A DNA stretch of 64,000 nt from an uncultured Clostridia bacterium (GTDB lineage: Bacteria; Bacillota; Clostridia; Christensenellales; UBA1242): contig CAKVFI010000003.1 of the NCBI GenBank assembly GCA_934746715.1, positions 124,001-188,000 on the forward strand. Reading direction: 5' to 3'. A model generated the notes under the pieces. It did not search any database and was not told the origin of the DNA. It saw nothing but the letters and a program-made list of their open reading frames with translations. Shown piece after piece: positions 27,112 through 35,482 of this stretch. The translations under genes were made by a program, and so were the position numbers. How positions within the stretch are numbered: position 1 is the first letter of the stretch; every line of letters starts with the position of its first letter.

Positions 27112-28137
27112 TTATCCTTCAACAGCTTTGGCATGATCCACATTAACTGCAGTTGCCCAGTCAACTCTATTTTTAAGTTCGCCAGCACCATCAATGATGT
27201 CAAGCATAAGGTTCCAAGAAGATTGCTTCAAAACAAAACTATCAGCATATGCGCCAATCCTAATGTAGTTTTTAACTGATGCCAAAATTAGGTCATCACT
27301 TGTAGAATTAAATGAAGGTTTAAGGGCAGAGATAATGTCCGCTTCACGGTTGGCATTGTTTGCGTCAATAAGATAATTGTAACCTTTTTTGAGTGCGCGC
27401 ATAAATTTTGCAATTTTTGTTCCGTTGCTTTTCAAATAATCGTTTGTTGCAACAAAACAGGTGTAAGGCACATCTTTAACTTCATCGCCAAGCGCTGCAA
27501 CAATGTTGCCAGTGCCGTCAAATTCACATTGGCTTGCCACTGGGTCAAACATGGTGCAGTAGTCACCAGTGCCAGCAACAAATGAAGAACTTGTCAAGTT
27601 GAATGCAATTGTTGTGTCCAAAATTGTGTCAACATTTTCGCCCAATTCTGCACCCGGTTTCAAACCGTGTTGTTTTAAAATGTATTCAAGTGTCATTGCT
27701 GGCATTCCACCTTTACGCCCCGCAATGATATGTTTACCTTTTAAATTGTTCCAATCAAAGTCCGGTTCTGCGTTGCGTCCAACAAGGAAAGAGCCGTCGC
27801 AAGCAGTCAATTGAGCAAAAATAACAGGTGCATTTTGCATTCCGTTGTTGCGCACATAAACTGCGCTTTCTGGCCCCATCAAACCAATATCAGCGTTGTT
27901 GGAAATCAAACTGGTCATCACAGTGTCGCTTCCGCCAGCGTTGGTCAGTTCAATTTTAAGGCCTTCTTCTTCAAAATAGCCTTTGTTTATTGCCACATAC
28001 ATTGGGGCATAAAACAGCGAATGTGTTACTTCACTGATGCGCAATGTATTGTCGTCCTTCTTTTTGCAGCCAGTGCCAGTAAGCAGCACTGCAAAAATAG
28101 ACATGATGGCAACAAGCATAATAGTAATTTTTTTCAT
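27112..28137 (-). CDS. ABC substrate-binding lipoprotein (NMT1/ThiY/SsuA-like)
   Basis: A 341-residue periplasmic-type binding protein held to the membrane by a lipid. The ATG at 28137 follows AAAGGAG; an earlier in-frame start would add a stretch without signal-peptide character. The signal peptide ends in the lipobox LTGTGC. The mature part begins with LFYAPMYVAINKGYFEEEGL, the classic NMT1-like opening, followed by DIGLMGPESAV and GRKGGMP. The substrate may be a pyrimidine thiamine precursor, riboflavin precursor or sulfonate. I saw no TPP, FMN or S-box element upstream that would decide. Confidence 0.85.
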   Translation of the reverse strand: MKKITIMLVAIMSIFAVLLTGTGCKKKDDNTLRISEVTHSLFYAPMYVAINKGYFEEEGLKIELTNAGGSDTVMTSLISNNADIGLMGPESAVYVRNNGMQNAPVIFAQLTACDGSFLVGRNAEPDFDWNNLKGKHIIAGRKGGMPAMTLEYILKQHGLKPGAELGENVDTILDTTIAFNLTSSSFVAGTGDYCTMFDPVASQCEFDGTGNIVAALGDEVKDVPYTCFVATNDYLKSNGTKIAKFMRALKKGYNYLIDANNANREADIISALKPSFNSTSDDLILASVKNYIRIGAYADSFVLKQSSWNLMLDIIDGAGELKNRVDWATAVNVDHAKAVEG

Positions 28138-28183
28138 CAAATCTCCTTTTTGGAAGGTTTTAAGTGGTTTTATGCTTCCATAA

Positions 28184-28198
28184 CTCATATTATGTGAG
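28184..28198. promoter_or_regulatory. Palindrome in the upstream region of the ABC operon
   Basis: CTCATATTATGTGAG is an imperfect dyad (CTCA...TGAG) 47 bases before the lipoprotein start and about 80 before the divergent gene. It could be a repressor operator; no protein is implied. Confidence 0.35.
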
Positions 28199-28279
28199 CA
28201 CATTTTTTTTGTTAAAAATGGCTTATTTATTTGATAATTTAAAAAAAATTTGTTAAGATACACCCAGAACGGAGTAATT

Positions 28280-28801
28280 ATGAAAAAAGATGCTTATATT
28301 AAAATTTTGTTGGCTTTTGAACTTGCACTTTTGCCACTTGCCATTTTTGCAAAAATATTTTTGCCAACATGGAGTTTGAGTTTGTTTGTTTCTGGCATAT
28401 TGCTTTGCAAAATTTGGAGAGAAGTGTTTAGAGACAAAGCAGAAAAATCTCATTTGATAATGTCGCTTGTTGCAAACATCGCCACAAACTCAACATTGAT
28501 TGTTTTGTTTATGAATTTAGGGCTTTTAAGCAAGGTGATTGGCATTATTGCAATAATCGCTGTTTGGCTTGAATCTGCTTGCAAATATGTTATGTTTTAT
28601 GTTGAAGTGCCAGAGTTTGTTGATGCTGTTAGTTACTGCAATTTGCTTTTCCAAATGCTGATGTTGCTTTCAATGACATTTGCCTATGCAAATTCAACAT
28701 TCCTTGCTGTTGCGTGCATTGCCTGCATTTTAACAAGTGCAGTGTATGTTGGCTACACTGCATATCATTTCATCAAAAATATGCCAAAAAAATCAAGATA
28801 A
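28280..28801 (+). CDS. Membrane protein of unknown function
   Basis: A 173-residue protein with about five hydrophobic helices. ATG at 28280 is chosen because CGGAG lies before it. A TTGATA/TAAGAT promoter with a 17-base spacer sits just upstream, diverging from the ABC operon. I recognise no family motif; a Trp-Glu-Ser-Ala stretch and a C-terminal Lys-Lys tail are all that stands out. It might work with the divergent transporter, but nothing proves that. Confidence 0.55.
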   Translation: MKKDAYIKILLAFELALLPLAIFAKIFLPTWSLSLFVSGILLCKIWREVFRDKAEKSHLIMSLVANIATNSTLIVLFMNLGLLSKVIGIIAIIAVWLESACKYVMFYVEVPEFVDAVSYCNLLFQMLMLLSMTFAYANSTFLAVACIACILTSAVYVGYTAYHFIKNMPKKSR

Positions 28802-28890
28802 ACTCATTTGCGGTATTGACAACAATCAATCGTTGTGTTAATATATTGCCAAGTTTAAATGGCTTTAATTAGCCAAAAGTAGGAGAGAAT

Positions 28891-29148
28891 ATGTCAACAT
28901 TATTATCATTTGTTAGCGTTTGGGAATTTTTGTTAAGATACACTGTTATTTTGGGTATTGTTGTTGCAGCAATTGGTGTTGCAATCTGCATGCTTGCAAA
29001 ACGCATAACAATGTTTAAAAGAAGAACTGATGAAATCAACAAAAATGACAAGTTGTACCAAGGCCTTTTGATTGCTGGTATTTGTGTTATTTTGCTTGGC
29101 TTGATTCTTATTGCTTTGCCAATTGAAAACACTTTCTATAAAGGTTAA
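28891..29148 (+). CDS. Small two-helix membrane protein
   Basis: 85 residues with AGGAG before ATG. Hydrophobic helices at about 10-34 and 56-77 are joined by a charged loop (KRITMFKRRTDEINKNDK). No known family. The stop TAA overlaps the region just before the methyltransferase start (29150), so the two are probably one operon. Hairpin topology with both ends outside or inside cannot be decided. Confidence 0.6.
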   Translation: MSTLLSFVSVWEFLLRYTVILGIVVAAIGVAICMLAKRITMFKRRTDEINKNDKLYQGLLIAGICVILLGLILIALPIENTFYKG

Positions 29149-29149
29149 T

Positions 29150-29749
29150 ATGCAACATTATTTTATCGACAAAGAACATGCTCCAAGCGATTTCTTTGAT
29201 TTTAACGACCAAGTTTTAGATTTGAATTTATGCTTTCGCAGTTGCGACAGCATTTTTTCTAAAAACAAAATTGATGATGGCACACGCACATTGCTTGAAA
29301 CAATTGCAAAAAAATGCACTTTAACTGGCAATTGTCTTGACCTAGGCTGCGGCTTGGGGGTGATTGGTATTGCTCTTTGCAAAAAGTATGCATTAAATTT
29401 TGATATGGTGGACATCAATGGCACAGCTGTTAAATTAAGCCGCCAAAACACAATAACCAACAATGTTCAACGCCAAACTAATGTGTTTGAAAGTGATGGT
29501 TTTTCAGCAGTCAAAAATATGTATAACAACATCATCACAAACCCGCCAATCAAAACTGGCAAAACGCTGCTTTTCAGCCTTATGAATGGGGCATATGAGC
29601 ACTTGAACCAAAATGGTCAATTGATTTTGGTTATCCGCAAGGACCATGGCATGGAAAGCCTTAAAAAACATTTGCTTGAGCTTTTTGGCAATTGCCAAAT
29701 TTTGGAACGCAACAAAGGTTATTATATTTTGCATTGCACCAAAAACTAA
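29150..29749 (+). CDS. RsmC-like class I methyltransferase
   Basis: A 199-residue SAM-dependent enzyme. ATG at 29150 fits the spacing to AAAGG; an earlier in-frame start lies inside the previous gene. Motif I is DLGCGLGVIGIALCKKY and motif IV is NPPIKTGK, the NPPF-type motif of enzymes methylating the exocyclic amine of guanine. The protein corresponds to the C-terminal half of RsmC (16S rRNA m2G1207) and is the usual stand-alone Firmicutes form. The target is inferred from the family. Confidence 0.8.
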   Translation: MQHYFIDKEHAPSDFFDFNDQVLDLNLCFRSCDSIFSKNKIDDGTRTLLETIAKKCTLTGNCLDLGCGLGVIGIALCKKYALNFDMVDINGTAVKLSRQNTITNNVQRQTNVFESDGFSAVKNMYNNIITNPPIKTGKTLLFSLMNGAYEHLNQNGQLILVIRKDHGMESLKKHLLELFGNCQILERNKGYYILHCTKN

Positions 29750-29763
29750 TTGAGGATTTTAAA

Positions 29764-29799
29764 GATACACTCGAGCACTTTCGTGTTCTCGATATAACA
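29764..29799 (+). repeat. Palindromic repeat, copy 1
   Basis: GATACACTC, then arms GAGCAC and GTGTTC around TTTC, then a diverged TCGATATAACA end. This is the most degenerate copy of the family whose constant ends are GATACACTC and TCGGTATGAC. Confidence 0.65.
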
Positions 29800-29815
29800 C
29801 AGCAATTGAAAAATA

Positions 29816-29849
29816 GATACACTCGATGTTTTCAACATCTCGGTATGAC
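29816..29849 (+). repeat. Palindromic repeat, copy 2
   Basis: GATACACTC, arms GATGTT and AACATC around TTC, then TCGGTATGAC. The arms pair perfectly but differ from those of the other copies. Confidence 0.8.
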
Positions 29850-30349
29850 GACGTCGCAGTACATCATTAGGTTAGTTTGCTAGGTAAACCAACGCAAATA
29901 TAAACCCATAAGCGTCTGCTCCTTAACCCCAACAAACCCACTATGTTTGGCTTTGTTGGGGGACCCTATTGTTGTGTCATACCGAACGAGCGAAAGCGAA
30001 GTGAGTGTATCTTTTTTTAATGCCATTATAATTGCCGAGTCAAGGCAATTTAATTCCGAGATATATGAAAGCGAGTTTATACATCGCATTTTAATTTTAG
30101 TGTATTTTTTTAGTGTTATTTGTAATTAATTTAGTGTTTAAAGCATATAAATCTATGTACATAACAGCAAACAAAGGGATATTGCTAGCAGTTTAAAATT
30201 TTGTTGATTGCTAAATTTGTTTAAAATAATACATAAAAATTAAAAAAATAGTCGAAATTTTTAGCTTTTTAAATAAATTTAAAAAATTTTGACAAAAATT
30301 GCTAGACATAAAAATTTGTATTTGTTAAACTGACAATAGGGAGGTATAA
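29850..30349. other. Intergenic island between repeat copies, no gene seen
   Basis: Five hundred bases. The first 126 lie between repeat copy 2 and the inverted copy 3; they include CCCCAACAAA and a nearby GTTGGGG that can pair. I see no frame with a ribosome site. Copies 2 and 3 face each other (29816-30011, 196 bp), which gives the block terminal inverted repeats as in a MITE-like element. The remaining 340 bases are AT-rich leader DNA for the gene at 30350. Confidence 0.4.
29976..30011 (-). repeat. Palindromic repeat, copy 3 (inverted)
   Basis: On the minus strand: GATACACTC, a GC-richer centre with weak pairing, then TTCGGTATGAC. It is inverted relative to copies 1 and 2. Confidence 0.75.
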
Positions 30350-30958
30350 ATGAAAAAGTTTTTAGGCAAAAAAGCAACTTTCATCACATGTTTGGTGGTT
30401 GCAATCGTTATGTTGGCTCTTGTTATCTTTATGTGCGTTCGTCCAGTGTCTGCAGGTTTGACTTATCAAGGCAAGGTAAAAAATGCTGGAGTTGAATCAA
30501 CCGTAAAATACAAAATTTGGGGCAACACAATGACAGCATCTGAATCAAGCAAAGTTGACGGCAAAAAGAATTATATGTCAATGGATACTTGGGTTTATCG
30601 CGATGGCGATGAAGCTGTTATGGTTGGCTACAAAAAAATCAACAAAGTCATTGAAAACGGTGAAAACAAAACCAAAGATTACAAAGAATTGATGGCTGAT
30701 GGTATGATGGGAAAAGCTGCTTATAAAGATGCTGTTAAAGTTTGGAAAGACCTTAAAAAACAAAACAAGGTAGCTTACACAGCAGCACTTCAAGCTGATG
30801 ATTCTCACATGGAAATTAGCGCTTTCAAACTTAAAGATGGTGAACAAACTTTCACATGTGTAAGTGCAATCGTTTTGGTTGTTGTATTTGTTCTTGTTGA
30901 CGCTGCAGCAATCACATTCACTGTGCTTTCAGTTCTTGAAAGAAGAAAAAAAGCGTAA
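30350..30958 (+). CDS. Unknown protein with N- and C-terminal membrane helices
   Basis: 202 residues behind GGAGG. A basic N-tail is followed by a helix at about 9-30, an extracytoplasmic region of about 130 polar residues (VKNAGVESTVKYKIWGNTM...), and a second helix at about 168-193 ending in RRKKA. Both ends should therefore be cytoplasmic with the middle outside. No known motif. A perfect terminator follows, so this is a monocistronic gene. Function unknown. Confidence 0.6.
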   Translation: MKKFLGKKATFITCLVVAIVMLALVIFMCVRPVSAGLTYQGKVKNAGVESTVKYKIWGNTMTASESSKVDGKKNYMSMDTWVYRDGDEAVMVGYKKINKVIENGENKTKDYKELMADGMMGKAAYKDAVKVWKDLKKQNKVAYTAALQADDSHMEISAFKLKDGEQTFTCVSAIVLVVVFVLVDAAAITFTVLSVLERRKKA

Positions 30959-30982
30959 ACCTAGACTGCTAGATTTATACAC

Positions 30983-31009
30983 AAAACACCACTGATGTGG
31001 TGTTTTTTC
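30983..31009 (+). terminator. Terminator after the two-helix protein gene
   Basis: A perfect 10-bp stem AAAACACCAC/GTGGTGTTTT (30983-30992, 30997-31006) with the tetraloop TGAT and T run. Confidence 0.9.
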
Positions 31010-31045
31010 ATGTTTAAAATTCATTAGTGAGACTGTAATAACCTG

Positions 31046-31077
31046 CCATACCGAAAACGCAAGCGTTTGAGTGTATC
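31046..31077 (-). repeat. Palindromic repeat, copy 4
   Basis: On the minus strand: GATACACTC, arms AAACGC and GCGTTT around TT, then TCGGTATGG. The arms pair perfectly and are again different from other copies. Confidence 0.75.
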
Positions 31078-31101
31078 TTTACAATGGTTGCAAAGTGTTG
31101 T

Positions 31102-31261
31102 TTATGGCAGTGCCAATGCGGCAGCGATAAGGAGCACTCCAATCAAAGCAAGTGCAGTTGCAAGCGTTGTAATTGCAATAAATTGTGCTTGAAAGTGGCA
31201 AATTTAAATTGCTGGCATTAACACAATCGTAGCAACCTGATCTAAAATAAAAATAGTACAT
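31102..31261 (-). pseudogene. Possible frameshifted small membrane peptide gene
   Basis: An AAGGAAG site precedes an ATG at 31261. The first frame reads a Cys/Tyr-rich start (MYYFYFRSGCYDC...). A second frame, joined near 31180, reads QFIAITTLATALALIGVLL and ends ALALP and stop at 31102, a convincing membrane helix. Neither frame alone gives a sensible protein, but one single-base shift would join them to about 52 residues. It could be a decayed gene or an assembly indel. No family is recognised. Confidence 0.4.
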
Positions 31262-31393
31262 AATTTCTTCCTTAATTCAGCATATGTTGCTTAAAATTTT
31301 TTGTTAAATTTTGCAACGCAAATTATGGCATATATTTACAATTTTTTTATGAGTAAATTTTAACTTTGTGCATATGATAGTATAGAGGTATAT

Positions 31394-32152
31394 ATGCGAG
31401 AGATTGCACTGGCTGCTCAACTTAAAAACAAGGGGATAATTGAGTTTTTGCATGCGAATGTTAAGGCAAAAATAGACTTTTGCAAAACCATTTTAACTTG
31501 CTATAATGACGCCAATTTTGCTTATCTTCTTTTTGCGTGCGACGAAAATTTTGTTGCTCCTTGTGAAGAAATTTTGCGCGACATTATTTTGGAATATATT
31601 GAATCAGTTTACAAGGTTGAATATCTAACACAAAAAATTAAAAATCCGCTTTGTGATAAGCTTACTTTTTCTGCCTACATCAAAGTGCTTGCACTTTTTG
31701 ACAAAACCACCGATGAAAACGCATTAAAAAGCATTTTAAACTTTAATCAAACTTTTTATTTGGACTCTTTTTTGTCGTTCCGCCTTGCGCCACTTAAAAA
31801 ACATTGGGACAACCTTGCGGAACTCAGCAGCGACAATATAATGTTGTTTAATTCTGGCACATTTTTAGATGTTATACGATTTTTAATAAACACAATGGAC
31901 AATTTAGTTTACAAAATCAAAGTTGTGGTTAATGGCGACCATTATTGCATTTACAACATGAAAAACAAAAATGCAAGGGTTAAAAAGATTGCAGAGTGCG
32001 ATGATTCTGTTGACTTTATCACAAACGTGTTAAACTCTTGCCCAAACTATATAGATGTTTATTTAAACTCAAACCAAACATGTGAGGCTGTTAGTTTTTT
32101 AAGCAATATTTTTTCCAATCGCTTGAAAGTTTACACAAAATGTCAAAATTAG
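31394..32152 (+). CDS. YtxC-like putative sporulation protein
   Basis: A 252-residue soluble protein. The middle part (an EYI..VYKVEYLTQKI segment, an acidic helix, then FYLDSFLSFRLAPLKKHW) has the pattern of the YtxC family. In Bacillus and Clostridia ytxC lies just upstream of thrS, and here thrS with its T-box follows. It is somewhat shorter than usual (about 280-300). The molecular role of YtxC is unknown. The assignment rests on weak sequence pattern plus strong synteny. Confidence 0.6.
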   Translation: MREIALAAQLKNKGIIEFLHANVKAKIDFCKTILTCYNDANFAYLLFACDENFVAPCEEILRDIILEYIESVYKVEYLTQKIKNPLCDKLTFSAYIKVLALFDKTTDENALKSILNFNQTFYLDSFLSFRLAPLKKHWDNLAELSSDNIMLFNSGTFLDVIRFLINTMDNLVYKIKVVVNGDHYCIYNMKNKNARVKKIAECDDSVDFITNVLNSCPNYIDVYLNSNQTCEAVSFLSNIFSNRLKVYTKCQN

Positions 32153-32199
32153 TTTGCAAAAAACCTTGACTTTAAAATAAACGAATAGTAAAATATTGT

Positions 32200-32417
32200 T
32201 AACTCAATAGGTTATTGATTGGACAAGTAGATTAAAAGTCAATGATAGGAGAGAGCGCATGCTGGCTGGAATTTGCGCATCACACTTTTAAACGAAACCA
32301 CCAATTAGGCCAAACGCAAGTGAATGCTTGCAAATTAAGTGAGTGAATTTAGTTCACTAATTAGGGTGGAACCGCGGTTAAAATCGTCCCTAGCATAACA
32401 AAATGCTAGGGTTTTTT
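32200..32417 (+). promoter_or_regulatory. T-box riboswitch, threonine type, ahead of thrS
   Basis: The antiterminator T-box AGGGTGGAACCGCG (32363-32376) is canonical. It is followed by a terminator with stem CCCTAGCAT/ATGCTAGGG (32388-32396, 32403-32411) and T6. Upstream is an AGGAGAGAG element of stem I and a likely ACC specifier in GAAACCACC near 32285-32300. Uncharged tRNA-Thr should bind and allow read-through into thrS. The stem I boundaries and specifier are my reading by eye. Confidence 0.88.
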
Positions 32418-32470
32418 GTTTTTAAAATGCTGTAATGAAAAACATATAAAAAACAAAAATTGAGCCGCCC

Positions 32471-32635
32471 AGCAAAAGGAGAAAATTATATCTAGGCGAT
32501 ATAGAGATCTCCTTTTGCTTGCTGAAATGCAAGCATTCACCAATCAAAAAAGGGAGAAAATTATATCTAGGCGATATAGAAATCTCCTTTTGCTTGCTGA
32601 AATGCAAGCTTTCACCAATCAAAAAGGAGAATATT
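32471..32635 (+). repeat. Tandem 75-bp hairpin repeat before thrS with ribosome-site pairing
   Basis: Two copies (about 32474-32548 and 32549-32620) contain an AAAAGGAGA-like run, the dyad TATATCtaggcGATATA, TCTCCTTTTG and the hairpin GCTTGC...GCAAGC. In copy A, AGCAAAAGGAGA (32471-32482) pairs perfectly with TCTCCTTTTGCT (32508-32519). The thrS ribosome site AAAAAGGAGA (32621-32630) is a third, partial copy. It can pair nine bases with the TCTCCTTTT of copy B (32583-32591). Confidence 0.8.
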
Positions 32636-34414
32636 ATGGAAAACGAAGAAATTGAAAAACAAAAGGAATTTAACCAAAAGCAAGAAATGTTCCGCCACAG
32701 CATGGCACATGTGCTTGCAAAAGCAATTAAGGAATTGTACCCAAATGTAAAATTGGCAATTGGGCCTGCTATTGAAAATGGTTTTTACTATGATTTTGAC
32801 AATTTAACAATAAACCAAGAAGATTTTGCCAAAATTGAGGACAAAATGAAGGAAATTATTGCCCGCAATGAAGATTTTGTGCGCAGCGAAGTAACCCGCA
32901 AACAAGCCCTTGAAATGTTTAAAGACGAACCATATAAAACAGAACTTATCAATGATTTGCCAGAAGATAGCATAATTTCAGTTTATCACACTGGCAGTGA
33001 TTTTTATGATTTATGTCGTGGTCCACACGTTGAAAACACAAAATTTTTGCGTGGTTTTAGTTTTAAAATCAATCGTGCAAGTGGTGCTTATTGGCGTGGC
33101 AGTGAAAAGAACAAAATGCTCACACGTGTTTATGTTTATGGTTTTTTAAACAAAGACGATTTGAAAGAGTGCTTGCGTTTGGAACAAGAAGCTCGTGAGC
33201 GCGACCACCGTAAAATAGGCAAGGAATTGGGCATATTTATGTTTGATGACCTTGTTGGACGTGGTCTTCCAATGTGGTTGCCAAAAGGCTTTATTTTGCG
33301 CCGAGAGTTGAGTGATTACATCATGAACAAAGAAATTGCTTTGGGCTATCTGCATGTTATGACACCATCTTTAGGCAATGTTAACCTTTACAAAACTTCT
33401 GGGCATTGGGATCATTACAAAGACGATATGTTCCCAGCGATGCAAAGAGATGAAGAAGAGTCATTTGTCCTTCGCCCAATGAACTGCCCACACCACATGG
33501 TTATGTACAAAAACTTCCAACACTCTTATCGTGATTTGCCTTTGCGTATTGCAGAGATTGCAAACGACTTTAGGTACGAAGCAAGTGGCTCTCTTTGTGG
33601 TATTGAACGCACAAGAGCATTCACTCAAAATGACTGCCATATTTTCTGCCGTCCAGACCAAATTAAAAGCGAAATCCAAGGTGTTATTGATTTAATTTTG
33701 GACGTATACAAAGATTTTGGTTTTAAAAAGTACAAATTCCGCTTGTCCTTGCGCGACCCTAAAAACACAGAAAAATATTTTGGTAATGATGAACTTTGGG
33801 CAAAAAGTGAAGCAGCATTGCGTGATATTTTAAAATCTAGTGGTGCGGAGTATTACGAAGCAGAAGGCGAAGCCGCTTTCTATGGCCCAAAAATTGATGT
33901 GCAAGTTGAATCTGCAATCGGTCACGACATCACACTTTCAACCGTTCAATTGGATTATCAATTGCCAGAAAGGTTTGAACTTGAATATATTGACGAAAAC
34001 AATCAAAAAGTTCGCCCAGTTGTTATTCACCGCGCAATTCTTGGTTCGCTTGACAGATTTGTTGCTTTCGTTTTGGAAGAAACAAAGGGTGTTTTGCCAA
34101 CTTGGCTTAGCCCAGTTCAAACAAAAATCATCACAGTAAGCGAAAACAACGCTGAATATGCAAAACAAGTAAACCAAAAATTGCATTTGGCAGGCGTTAG
34201 AGCAGAAGCAGACTTGGACAATGAGTCTGTTGGCAAAAAAATCCGCAACGCAGTGCTTGAAAAAGTGCCTTACATTTTGGTGCTTGGTGATAAAGAAATG
34301 ACAGACGGCACAGTTGCAGTGCGTCGCCGCGGCAGCAAAGACACCGAAACTATGTCTTACTCTGAATTTGAAAATTTGATTTTAAACGAAATCAAAAATA
34401 GAAGTTTAAATTAG
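32636..34414 (+). CDS. thrS: Threonyl-tRNA synthetase lacking the TGS domain
   Basis: A 592-residue class II synthetase. The ATG at 32636 follows AAAAAGGAGA. Longer in-frame readings run through the tandem repeat and are not credible. The protein starts directly at the editing domain (RHSMAHVLAKAIKELYP, with HxxxH and later DLCRGPHV), so the N-terminal TGS domain of about 60 residues is absent. The catalytic core is complete: motif 2 with RYE, MNCPHHM supplying the zinc Cys, motif 3 HRAILGSLDRF, and the C-terminal anticodon domain (EKVPYILVLGDKE). Controlled by the upstream T-box. Confidence 0.94.
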   Translation: MENEEIEKQKEFNQKQEMFRHSMAHVLAKAIKELYPNVKLAIGPAIENGFYYDFDNLTINQEDFAKIEDKMKEIIARNEDFVRSEVTRKQALEMFKDEPYKTELINDLPEDSIISVYHTGSDFYDLCRGPHVENTKFLRGFSFKINRASGAYWRGSEKNKMLTRVYVYGFLNKDDLKECLRLEQEARERDHRKIGKELGIFMFDDLVGRGLPMWLPKGFILRRELSDYIMNKEIALGYLHVMTPSLGNVNLYKTSGHWDHYKDDMFPAMQRDEEESFVLRPMNCPHHMVMYKNFQHSYRDLPLRIAEIANDFRYEASGSLCGIERTRAFTQNDCHIFCRPDQIKSEIQGVIDLILDVYKDFGFKKYKFRLSLRDPKNTEKYFGNDELWAKSEAALRDILKSSGAEYYEAEGEAAFYGPKIDVQVESAIGHDITLSTVQLDYQLPERFELEYIDENNQKVRPVVIHRAILGSLDRFVAFVLEETKGVLPTWLSPVQTKIITVSENNAEYAKQVNQKLHLAGVRAEADLDNESVGKKIRNAVLEKVPYILVLGDKEMTDGTVAVRRRGSKDTETMSYSEFENLILNEIKNRSLN

Positions 34415-34573
34415 CAGAATTTCTAAATATAGTGTACATTATTAAAATATTGTCAATATATGGTTAAATTAACTGCGCAATTTTGCACTAATATTAATCT
34501 AACCAATCATTTGACTTTGACGGTTGTTTTACAATATAATTGTAATAACAAAAGGTTCATAAAAGGGGTATTT

Positions 34574-35311
34574 ATGACAAAATCAATCAAACTTGCAAAC
34601 ATTGTTTTGATGTTTATGATTGCTCTTGGTGATGTAACTTACATTTTAACTGGGCATATCTTGGCAAAATCTGTTACAAGCGTTTTGTTTGTTGTTTTGG
34701 GTGCTGTTAACCTGATTTACGCATTTAAGGAGACCACCAAAAATCGCAAATTTATTATTTTGATGTTAATTGGCTTGTTTTTTGCTTGTTTGGGCGACGT
34801 AGTTTTGTATTTTCAATTTTGTGTTGGGGCAGGTTTGTTTGCTGTTGGGCATATATTGTTCTTTGCCTCTTACATTTTCCTTGAAAAGTTTGATTGGAAA
34901 GATTTGATTCCATCAGGTGTGGTTTTTGTGGCAAGTTTGCTTATTATTTTGCTTGCACCAGTTTTAAAAATGGATATTTTGATGACTGTTGTTGCCATTG
35001 TTTATGCTTTGGTTATTTCCACAATGCTTGGCAAGGCAATTTCAAACTTGATTAAAAGCAAAAACGCTTTAAACATTGTTATATTGATTGGCAGTGCTTT
35101 GTTTTATTTTTCCGATTTAATGTTGTTGTTTGCTCGTTTTGGTGGGATATATGCTTGCAGTGTTTTGTGCTTGGCAACCTATTATCCAGCCGAAGTTTTG
35201 CTTGCGTTCTCAATTTTGTTGGCACGTGACAAACAACAAAAAAATCAAAAATTAAACAAACTTTTAAACAATATTAAACAAAGTAATCCAAACAAACCAA
35301 AACAATCATAA
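34574..35311 (+). CDS. YhhN-family (lysoplasmalogenase-like) membrane protein
   Basis: 245 residues with about eight helices; ATG at 34574 follows AAAAGGGG. Features of the YhhN/TMEM86 family are seen: an early GD motif in the first helix region, FFACLGDVVLYF with the family Gly-Asp, GLFAVGHILFFASYIF and FYFSDLMLLFARF. Vertebrate TMEM86 members hydrolyse the vinyl-ether bond of lysoplasmalogens, and clostridia do make plasmalogens, but the role here is inferred. Its AT-rich Lys/Asn tail is variable. Confidence 0.7.
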   Translation: MTKSIKLANIVLMFMIALGDVTYILTGHILAKSVTSVLFVVLGAVNLIYAFKETTKNRKFIILMLIGLFFACLGDVVLYFQFCVGAGLFAVGHILFFASYIFLEKFDWKDLIPSGVVFVASLLIILLAPVLKMDILMTVVAIVYALVISTMLGKAISNLIKSKNALNIVILIGSALFYFSDLMLLFARFGGIYACSVLCLATYYPAEVLLAFSILLARDKQQKNQKLNKLLNNIKQSNPNKPKQS

Positions 35312-35482
35312 TTTGTTATTTTAAATCTTGTTTGATGAATCAACTGAATATTAAACAAAAACAGGCTGTTATATGCTTGTTTTTTTTATGCAATTGATGT
35401 TTTAAATTAAAATACCGATTTATTTTTTTGTTTGCTATTGACAACTATGTTTGCTGGTGTTAGGATAATGGCGAGGTAGCAT

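Noticed and set aside
28138..28250. TPP, FMN or SAM riboswitch ahead of the ABC operon
   Set aside because: None of the conserved core sequences is seen on either strand; only a short dyad and GGAAG/CTTCC stem are present.
32519..32635. In-frame extension of thrS by 39 codons, running through the tandem repeat
   Set aside because: No ribosome site, the added residues repeat with the DNA unit, and a good AAAAAGGAGA lies just before the ATG at 32636.
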